DNA from: Agarophyton chilense | Lineage: Eukaryota; Rhodophyta; Florideophyceae; Gracilariales; Gracilariaceae | Assembly: GCA_030374765.1 (NCBI GenBank) | Contig: JARGXX010000077.1 | Span: forward strand, 186,001 to 250,000 | Direction: 5' to 3' | Length of the DNA stretch: 64,000 bases | Part shown: positions 55,094 to 64,000 of the stretch, piece by piece | Numbering within the stretch: the first letter of the stretch is position 1 | Layout of the letters: each line of letters opens with the position of its first letter | Program-made: the position numbers and the translations under genes | The notes under the pieces: generated by a model | Databases searched by the model: none | What the model was told of the DNA's origin: nothing | What the model saw: only the letters and a program-made list of their open reading frames with translations

Positions 55094-57090
55094 AGAATTA
55101 GCGAAAGGTTGAGTAAACGGAAGAAAGATGTAAAGAAGACGTAGTTTATTGAATTCTCCCTCCTCGAGCGGATTCAGAACCATAAAGCCTGAGCTGATGT
55201 TTGTGGGCAAGCGAGCTTCGTGAATGGAACATGTGGAATATTTAATTGTAGCATTGCACGACTCAGACGTATGAAGGGCCCTTAGCACATGGATTCTACA
55301 TCTATCAATGACGCTAAAGCCAGGCTCGGTTCAAGTACCGGGCATGACAAGATAGTCAAGAGCGTGGCAAAGAAGGTATTGCCAGTGAAGAGTGACCTAC
55401 CAATATCTGCAGAAGAAAAGCCTATAGGCCAGAGTCCAGGGCATCGAGCACTCTCGGGCACGCCTGACAATGAGGTGCGTGAAGGTGAAGAGACCGTGAT
55501 GGAAAACGCGCCCGGGGACCACGAAGAACACGGCATGGATGAGACTCCGCGCCGCTCGAAAAATAAGGTGTGCAGCGAAAAGATGCGTTGGTGGTGGAGA
55601 AGGAAAGAATAGTGCGCACCATTGCCGAGCTTCGGTCGACGGGTAGCTTCTTTTTTATGAAGCCAAAGTCGATGAATGGAAACGGTTGGGAATCGCATGA
55701 TGCCGCTCTGACGAGTGAAAAGACTTTGAGACATGCCTTAAAATGGAATAAAAGAAGCGAGACAAAGTCGAATGATCGAAAGGGTTCAATGACTCTCTAG
55801 GTGAAAAAGCAACAAGGTAGTTCGACGTCGATTGGGTTCGATGAGGTTCTAGAGAGATGTGCACGATGTCTTCTTTATCGTGGAGAAGAAACCTGCGGTC
55901 CCGGCGCTCGTTACAAAGTCGTGGCGCAGTGCCAACGCTCGTAAATGTGTTCGAGGAACTCGGCGCATGCACTGCGCTCGCACTCGCTGTGTAGTCACAG
56001 TTATGGTCGAGAACAACGACACAACGAATTCGAAACGCTTTCAGAATTCGGTCCGCCGATGAGGACGCATCCGACGATAGTACAGTAGTGCCCGGTACTC
56101 GTGGATCATCTCCTCACGACGGAGTCGTGCCATGCGCTGCGGTACATACTCTGCCAACTCTTCAACCAACAGCAGACTGGTTCAACCCCTCTTTCAGGAA
56201 AACGAAGCGAAAAAGACGCAAGAATCCATACGGAAAAAAATCACAGTGTATATATTCCCGCTGTACTTTGCATTCGCCCACCCATATCAAGCAGAAGGAA
56301 GGATGGCATAGAACTATGCAGCTCAAAATGAAACGAGTCCCCGTCAAGCGAACTTTCAGCTGAGTACACCGTTTCTCCATAACATCAACCAGATGCGCTC
56401 ACTGATGGCTGCGGGATAAAATCAATTGCGGCTGTACGTAAACGTGAAAGCAATACGAGGTCACATGTTTACACATAGAGAAGAGATGAAGAAGTTTGAT
56501 TGTTACGACGAGCAACAGACGAGCGCAATGCGTAAAATTAGATTTCATCTGATATTGAGTTCATTTGGTATCAGTGAATTGGTACGTTATGAAGAGCAGA
56601 GTGAAATGGGACAATATGCAACAGGCAACGACTCGGAACTAAGCAATGCGAAAAGCGTGAGATGTGAGAAGGGGAGAATACGGCGGAATGAAGCCAGTTC
56701 GGAGACGGCACCCGAAACGCCACCTCAAGCTGACGTGGGAAAGGAGGCGGCTGGCCAGGTTGGCGAAGTTTTAAAGATCTCATTGTTGTTTACAAACAGA
56801 ATTTCCATTTTCATAGAACCCTTTACCATCGCCAATGATAGCTGTAAGTCTTATTTTAGAGGCTGCGAAATCCCCAAACGACTTTTCAAACGACCGAAGG
56901 CCGGCAGTAGTATTCTACTATGTCGGGGAATCCGATAGGATGATTTTTCGCGAAGTCGCGGTTGGAACTCATTAGTGAGTGATGTCATCAAACTTGTGAT
57001 ATGAAACGGCACACCGCGTAGAATGCCAGGAGGCAGGGTACATTAGTGGAACACGTGGCATAACGAGTGGAGTGGCTTTGCAACGGCGCA
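55094..57090. other. Intergenic, unassigned short ORFs
   Basis: ORFs at 55289-55612 (107 aa, charged, Lys/Glu-rich) and 56426-56938 (170 aa) have no motifs. The first follows gypsy C closely and could be retroelement or flanking sequence. No RNA gene or repeat is recognised. Confidence 0.35.
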
Positions 57091-57573
57091 TGTAGTGGCG
57101 ATCCACGTGGCAGATTTTACTACCCTTTGTAGCTAGACGTCCATAAGGGACCATACCCATACTGTGGTTTGGCTAAGTGAATGACCACTTGGTATTAATT
57201 ATATATTTATTTGGGCACTCACCCTGGCACACAGTATATAGTGCACCAGAGGTGAACGCCGACTCCAAGTAAAGGAGACAACATGGGCATCATGACTATT
57301 CTGTTCCTCGCTTAAAATTCCTTAACCGGAGATCCGGACGAGCCATAATAGATAGTCAGCCCCCAACCACTTCACGAGCCGTCTCGTACCTACGTTTCAT
57401 TAACGTTTTACATTTGCACTATTCACCCTCGCTGGCGAGTATTGGCCTTACACCCTACTTTCAGCTCGCTGGTGTTGTAGCTCTACCACCCCTTTTCCAT
57501 CGCCGCAAGCGACCCATCGGCAGTCCGAATGCTGTCGCAGGTGTCGGCTCTCTCCGTTGGAGCGGATACTACA
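57091..57573 (+). repeat. Gypsy D candidate 5' LTR
   Basis: Begins TGTAGTGGCGATCC and ends GGATACTACA, giving short matching inverted ends; the primer-binding site starts two bases later. The 483-bp length is inferred, because the partner LTR is outside the window. Confidence 0.55.
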
Positions 57574-57575
57574 GG

Positions 57576-57595
57576 TGGTCTCCCTACTAAGAACC
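57576..57595 (+). other. Gypsy D primer-binding site
   Basis: TGGTCTCCCTACTAAGAACC follows the LTR end by two bases. It differs from the site of element B at a few positions but has the same first nine bases, pointing to the same or a related primer tRNA. Confidence 0.6.
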
Positions 57596-57704
57596 ACTGT
57601 GGTCAGCTGCACTTAAAAATTCGTTCCTGGAACGTGGAATCGATATCGATACTTGGAAGAAGTGGAATCACTACAGTTATTGTTTATCGACCCACCTCCG
57701 GCAA

Positions 57705-59942
57705 TTGCGGAATTCATCGTGGTTGAACACGTGTTCGAGAAGTCGAAGACAACATTTGGTTCGCACCTGGACTCAGGTTTGGTCTAGGATGCCGAAGATG
57801 CGAAGCCAGTCGAGTACTGGTCGCCCTGGTCCTGCGGGACAACCCCCGAAACCGAGGCTCGCCTCATCTGTTGAAGCCGGAGAGCGGCTGTATCGTCAAG
57901 CGATGTCGCGCTCACTCTCGGTGAATGAGGAACGAGATCTCTCGGATGTACCGCCCCCTGTGGCAGCGGCAGTCATGCCCACCAAAGAAGCCGTAGTTGA
58001 CCCTGAGGTCGTCGGACCTCAAGAAGAGGATGATTTGCGCAGGGAAGTACGTCGTCTCATGTCTGAGTCAAGCGCTTCGCGTGTGCACATGGTTGCGTTG
58101 GAATCGCAGATCGCTGCTCTTATCGCTGATGTCGAACAACTACGCAGTGTGCATCAAGCACTCGTTCGTCAAGACGATGGGAAGCAGGTCTCTGCATCAG
58201 TGAAAACACTACGTGAGGATTTGAACCATCTACAGGAGAGGTACGGGAATACGCCCGATGCGCTACCCGGCTTAACCGTGGATGTAGAGGAAGTCCTCAC
58301 TCGAGTTAACCCTTGTTTAGAACGCCTGGAGGTGGCAGTTTATGCGCAGACTGCTGCTAAACCAGTCGTGCTGGAAGAGGAAGGAGCTCCTTTGAAGGAA
58401 GCTCGTTCGAAGAAGTCGAAGTCACGACGTAAGAAGCGGAAGTCCGCACGTGATTCGAGTGATGAATCGTCAAGTACGGAGGGCTTCAGTTCCAGTACTC
58501 ATGATTCTGATGATTCAGATACGTCAGATGACGACGACAGTGATGATGGTCATCGAAGTTCCCGATTTCGGAAGAAGAACACGTCTTCGTGGTTAATGAG
58601 AAAGAAAGGCTCACCTTACAGAGGATTGAAGGTGCTCCCGTGCACGAATCCGCTTTATCAAAAGGTCCTGAATTACAGGTACTACCGTCTGAAGGTGAAG
58701 AGCAAGAAGCGCTCAGGACGCGAAACCGCGAAGGTGAAGGATGACATCAAACGATTGAAGATCGGCCTTAATGATTTAATATTTGATAGGAAACCCCCCA
58801 TTCTCGTTATCGAGTTTCTCACTCGATTCGTTGCCGAAGCAGACACTCTAGAGATGAGTGAACCACAGGCATTTGTGTCTTTACCACAATTCCTGAAGGG
58901 TTTTGCTTTAGAGCAATATCGTTCCGTATGCGGATCATTGACAGCCGATGAAGGCGGCGTTACCTCATGGCCAGAGGTGGTGCAGTATTTGCTGCGCAGT
59001 TACGCGACTTCAAACGAGATACGTCAGGCGATCCTGGACCTAAGGGATGTGACCCAAAAGCCTGAGGAGGGCGAAGCTGAGTACAGCTCAAGGCTTCACA
59101 AAGCTTCAGTCCGCTGTGGAAACGTCCACTCGACGGAGGACAAGAATACCTTGTACATCGACGGGCTGGACCCGAGCATCAAGTCGTTGGTAGCTCGATA
59201 TCGAGAGAAGCATGGAAGAGTCTCCTTTTTGGAGTTAGTTCAGTTTGCGAAAGCTGAAGGAGACGCTGCAAGAGCGCGTGGTAGCCCCCGTCGTTCAGTG
59301 GCTTTTGGAACCTCAATGGGTAAGGAGAAGATCTCCGCCAGAGTTAATCAGCGCAGCAAACTTCTACATCTGGAATCTCCAGTTGACTCGCGAGATTCGT
59401 CGTTGGCACCCAAAGGGAGTGACTCGCATGAGGAGGCGGTCCATTTAATGGAATATACGGACTCTTCTGTACCTACAGTGGATCTCCCACACTCGGAGTC
59501 TTAGGACGAGGAAGCCCTAATGGCTATGGAGGGCCGTCGCCCTATGTACCGTCCCTACACGGTGCCACCACAAGGAGGTTTTAAGAACGGGAAACCCGGA
59601 TGGATGGATACTCGCACGGCATACCGTTCACAACCTATGTTGACCAACTGTCGTGACGGTTTGATATGTTATTCATGTTATGGAAAACACGATTTGAGTG
59701 CAGAATGCACGCTTCCTGCAAAGGATCTGAGTCGTATCATGACGAATTATGAAGCACTCTCAGAAAAGGAAAGGAGCCGCGTACCGGCGGGCATGTATTG
59801 GAAAGTCAAAAGTTGGTTTTCTCAGACACCAATGCGCCGGACGGACAAGACGGTTGCTCAGAATGCTGAAGTGTTACAACCCGGAACCCTGGTAGGAAGA
59901 GGCGCCTTTGAGGTGAATAAGCCGGTGCAACCGGAAAACTAA
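57705..59942 (+). pseudogene. Gypsy D gag region
   Basis: The capsid-like core holds NPLYQKVLNYRYYRLKVKSK, LTRFVAEADTLEMSEPQAF and EVVQYLLRSYATSNEIRQ, matching the gag of element B segment by segment. An acidic Ser/Asp-rich stretch (about 58450-58560) precedes the core as in B. A Cys-containing segment CYSCYGKHDLSAEC near 59670-59710 lies where B has its zinc knuckle. Confidence 0.85.
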
Positions 59943-59983
59943 GTGAGGGAGCCCCTAGGGGGTCGGCACTAGTCGATCCCGTA

Positions 59984-62900
59984 GTGCTGACCAGGGAGAG
60001 CTCGCCTCCCTGCTCCCGCGCTTGGAAGCCCAAGATTCTCTTGAGGCCTCCCAAATTTCCGCCGTACGGAATCAATCCGCCGGACGGAAAGCGAGTACAG
60101 TTTGACTATGAGTTACATCGTCCTTGGAGACGTTATACTTGTCCGTCAAAATGGGAAAGTTACCTCATGGTAGTGTTTAAGAGAAACTATAAGGTCTATG
60201 CCGACATCGGCTCCGACAGGAATCTGTTATCTCGTCGATTGACTATCCTGGACACAGGTGCTGGTCCGAACTTTATACGGGAATCGGAGCTCGCTCCTGC
60301 TGACTTAGAACGTACTCGATACGGTCCTTTACCGGACATCCGAGATGCCAACAAAAATGCTGTGAAGATACTGAGAACAGTTCGACTCGTGGTGCGTTTG
60401 GGACGCTTTGTAGTCCTAGTCGACTTCATCGTCTGTAAGACGTTAGCTGCACCAGTGGTACTGGGATGTGATTATTGCGACAAGTTTGTCGAAGCCATTC
60501 GCCCGCGAAGAAAACTAGTGGAACTAGATGATGGATCAATGGTACCAATTGTTCGCAAGCCAATGCGTCGTTGCCCCGAATCACCTCCACTTCCACCATC
60601 TATGGAATACGGGAAATCCCGAGGACGTGTCTTGAAGAGGATTCGAGTATCAAAGAGTGCCATGCTGAAGGCGCAAACCCAAACTTTGGTTCAAGTAAGA
60701 ACAGAACGACACGGACTCGTGGCAATTCAACCGAATACTCGGATGTACGAATCCCGTGGATTGCTAGTCGCTAACGGCATTGTTCAGGTTGATCCTGGTA
60801 GCCCCTTTTGGATACTAGTGAGTAACCTCACCGATAACGATTATCATATACCGAAGAATCAGGTTGTTGCAGCTGCTTTGCCTCATCCCACAGTGGTGGT
60901 CCCTACTCATATTTCTACTGCAGAGGTATCGGGATTAACCCATGTCGGTGACACAGACGAAGAACTGCAAACTCCGTCTGGAGATCAATTGCAAACGGCA
61001 AAGGATCCAGAGAGCCTGGTCGATGAGCTAGACTTAGCACATGTGTCGGAACACTACAGAACGAAGATCAGGTCTATGCTGAAGAAGTATAAATCCATGT
61101 GGAGTGGAAAACTAGGCGAGATCTCCGCTACGGAACACCACATTGATTTGGTCCCAGGGTCACGACCCATCTCCCAACCACCCTACAGATCGGGACCACG
61201 AACTCGCCAAATCGAGGAGGATAATGTCAGCAAAATGCTTGAAGAAGGAATAATCGAAGCAGCTCAATCTGCTTGGGCCTCACCCGTGGTGCTGGTTCCA
61301 AAACCTGATGGTTCTTTACGATTCTGTATCGATTATCGAAAACTGAACGCAGTTACAGTTCGGGATACATACCCGTTGCCTCGAATGGACGAATGTATTG
61401 ACAGCTTAGGAGAAACGAACGTGTTCACCACGTTGGAGGCCAACTCTGGCTATTGGCAGGTGCCTGTAGCGGAAGAAGACCAAGACAAAACCGCATTTGC
61501 GTGTCACGCCGGTCTCTACCATTTCAAAGGATGCCCTTTGGCTTAACGAATGCACTGGCTACTTTCCAGCGTACTCTGGACATCTTGCTCTCAAGATACA
61601 ATTGGAAGACTTGTTTAGTCTATTTGGACGATGTGATCATCTTTTCCCAGGATGTGGAAAGCCATTTACCGCATGTCGAGGAGATCCTCAAAGCACTACA
61701 GAGCGCAGGTATCACCTTGAAGTTCAAGAAATGCGAATGGTTCGCTGGCACCGTCCGGTACTTAGGACATGTGATCAAACCGGGACAGCTTGCCATTCAA
61801 GAGACACAAACAGCGGCTCTCCGCGAAGTACAACCTCCGTCGACACAGAAGCAATTGCGTTCTTTCCTCGGCTTTAGCAACGTCTACCGACGATTTGTGC
61901 CGCGATACTCGCATATAGCGGCACCGCTCAACGCAAAGCTGCGTAAAGGACAACCAGTACAGCTGGAACAATTCAGACAAGCTGACGTGAAAGCGTTCGA
62001 CACGCTGAAGACAAAGATTATTACAGCCCCAGCCTTGGCGCTGCCCATACCCAACCTGCCATACTCAGTGGATACCGACTCTAGCGAGTACCAAGTAGGG
62101 TGTGCCCTTTTTCAAACACACCCTGATGGTGAACGCAAACCCATTGGTTACTGGTCAAGATCGCTGAACGCAGCTGAGAAGAAGTATTCAGTTTCAGAAA
62201 AGGAATGCCTTGCAGTCGTTTGGGGTCTAACCACATTGCGACCGTATCTCCAAGGAGAACGTTTTACCGTCAACACGGATCATTCGTCTCTACGATGGTT
62301 ACTGTCCATTACAGACCCGCCTGGTCGTCTCACACGATGGCGCTTACGCCTTTCTGAATTCGATTTCGAAGTGAAGTATAAGAAAGGATTGGCCAATGTC
62401 CAAGCTGACGCGCTATCGCGACTCAAAACACTGGGCGAAAACCAAGGCGAAATAGATGAAGAGATACCTTACTTCTACATGGAGACCCATTCACCATCTT
62501 TTGAAGAAGAGAAACAAGAGACCCTTGATGATTATTCGGATGCAGACCCGTTCCTTGCATTAGCAGACACTGACCCTTCAGTTCAACTCGAGCGAATCTC
62601 GTGCACTGAGCTCCTCAATGAGAAACACGCTGATACGTTTTGTGCGTCGATACGCTCTCGTCTTAACGGGGGGGAGGAGCTCCCCTTTTCACTCGATTCA
62701 CGAGGAATACTGTTCAGAAATGTCGAAAAGCATGATCAAATCGTGATTCCACACGTCTTGAAGAGTCGAGAGTCGAGTACTCCATCTGTCGCACTACAGC
62801 AGGCTGTCTGGTCATCCAGGAGGAACGAAGTTGTTCATGACTGTAAGAAGAGATTTTTACTGGCCTACTTTGGCAATGGACTACCATGCTACAGTGAGGT

Positions 62901-63988
62901 TGTGTACAACATGGGCGAAGAATCGCGTGAAGTTTTACAGGAAGCGGAAACCGATGACGTTATTCCAGGCGAAAGCGCCTTTACAATACGTCAGTATCGA
63001 CATCCTAGGGGAATTGATTCGCTCAAAGCGAGGTTATCGCTACCTATTGGTATTCTCCGACAGCTTCTCGAAGCTAGTGTGGACTGTGCCGCTGAAGCGG
63101 ACAATCGCATCCGTAATCGCACAGGCGTTTATCAAACACTGGGTATTTATATACGGACCACCACAAGTTCTGTTATCAGATAATGGGAAGCAATTCGTTA
63201 CGAAGTTCTTTCAGAATGTTTGCCGCATTATGGGCATTCGAAACGTGTTTACCACGACCTATCATCCGCAATGCAACGGTCAGGTGGAGCGTTTCAACCG
63301 CACGCTGATAGCAGTATTACGACACTACATCGCGGACCACCCGAAAGAATGGGACATGTTTACTGATACTCTGTGCTACGCGTACAATACGCAAGTCCAT
63401 ACCTCTACAAAGACGGCACCGTTCGACCTCGTGCTCTCACGTAACCCTCCAGCTTTACCGGTTGCGCTCGACGACGAGACATAATTGGACGCGCCGACCC
63501 CGGCTAAGTACCATCTGAAATGGAGGAAGGACCCGAAGGCCAGAGCGGAAGAAGCCGCTAAATATTTATCGAAAACGCAAGCTCGCTATAAGCGAAACTA
63601 TGACGCCAAAAGGCGAAGAGGAAATCCGGCAATCCGAGTAGGAGGTCACGTCTTCGTGCGAGTTGAAGGACCGTACAATCAGGAAGAATCTCGTCATAAG
63701 TTGTTGCCGATAGCGGCTGGACCCTTCAAAGTGGTGGACTTTGATGAAGACACAGTGGTCATCAAGACAGGTGAGGACGTTGAACGTGTATCGCGCGATC
63801 GCATTGAAGTCGCGCCTGACCCTCAAGTGGAAGTACAGGTATCTGGTAGAACTAAGGAGGCAAGTGCGACGGAACGTCAAGGCAAAATCCCAAGTGACTC
63901 TGGGGAGATTGAACCGCCACCAATGGCTCGAGCGGAGGAGAAAGCTCCTGATCTCCCACCGCCGGCGGTTGCGTACGCCAATCACTGA
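59984..63988 (+). pseudogene. Gypsy D pol region (PR-RT-RNase H-INT)
   Basis: The protease shows ILDTGAGPNFIRESELAP and RT shows FCIDYRKLNAVTVRDTYPLP and YLDDVIIFSQ. RNase H shows TDSSEYQVGCALFQ and KKYSVSEKECLAVVWGL. Integrase holds the zinc-region YWPTLAMDYHATVRLC, then SIDILGELIRSKRGYRYLL, LLSDNGKQF and GQVERFNR. The tail has an RHKLLPIAAGPFKVVDFDED module like that at the end of element B's pol. The region is broken. Confidence 0.88.
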
Positions 63989-64000
63989 CAGCTTCCGAAA

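Larger units (their letters stand above)
57091..64000 (+). mobile_element. Ty3/gypsy element D, same lineage as B, runs off right edge
   Basis: A gypsy fossil on the plus strand whose 3' part is outside the window. Parts: candidate 5' LTR 57091-57573, primer-binding site 57576-57595 (TGGTCTCCC at the same two-base spacing as element B), gag about 57705-59940, protease about 60240, RT about 61220-61900, RNase H about 62050-62420, integrase about 62830-63480, and a C-terminal tail to 63988. Gag and pol are clearly homologous to element B (NPLYxKxLxYRYYRL, LGCDxCDxFVEAIRPR) but well diverged. It is broken, about three or four breaks. Whether it also carries a chromodomain and antisense ORFs cannot be seen. 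Confidence 0.9.

Noticed and set aside
1-64000. CRISPR arrays, rRNA genes, and clear tRNA or spliceosomal RNA genes
   Set aside because: No regularly spaced short repeats and no conserved rRNA, U6 or complete tRNA sequence were seen on either strand; the window is eukaryotic.

Overview
This is a repeat-rich stretch of a eukaryotic nuclear genome. Four transposable-element classes are present: Ty3/gypsy (four elements plus one solo LTR), Ty1/copia, piggyBac-like and pogo/Tigger-like. Only three host genes are clearly recognised. The two introns found are 82 and 65 bp, with GTAYGT donors and CTAAC branch-point-like motifs, and the other two host genes are uninterrupted. The gypsy pol at the left edge resembles the type I associate with oomycetes such as Phytophthora. 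An oomycete is my best guess; a fungus-like or algal protist is not excluded without a search.

Layout. 1-4.47 kb: right part of a broken gypsy element with a chromodomain. 5.96-7.36 kb: pogo-like transposase pseudogene. 7.4-14.3 kb: mostly non-coding, holding an old inverted repeat (arms near 10.0-10.6 and 12.2-13.7 kb) whose right arm is split by a 924-bp solo LTR with a perfect 5-bp target duplication. 14.49-28.46 kb: a decayed piggyBac-like transposase gene on the minus strand, split in two by an 11.8-kb gypsy element (15076-26898). That gypsy element has both LTRs, a GCACT target duplication, long gag and pol ORFs, a separate chromodomain ORF and, unusually, a run of ORFs on its antisense strand beside the 3' LTR.

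28.70-39.73 kb: a large, recent inverted duplication. The two arms are exactly 3159 bp each (28700-31858 and 36576-39734) and differ at about six bases by eye. Each arm carries an intact gene for THO complex subunit 1 (THOC1/HPR1). The right arm also holds the 3' part of a complete ZIP metal-transporter gene; the left arm keeps only the last third of ZIP, so the right locus looks like the source. 41.56-42.24 kb: a three-exon gene for signal peptidase complex subunit 3.

44.61-49.62 kb: a copia element with two 243-bp LTRs and an ATTAC target duplication. 50.7-55.1 kb: an old, badly broken gypsy element without recognisable LTRs. 57.09-64.0 kb: a gypsy element of the same lineage as the 15-27 kb one, sharing its unusual primer-binding site, and running off the right edge.

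The host genes serve mRNA export/transcription (THOC1), metal uptake (ZIP) and ER signal-peptide removal (SPCS3); they do not form a pathway. The signals most worth following are the antisense ORF cluster inside the 11.8-kb gypsy element and the near-perfect inverted duplication that doubles THOC1.
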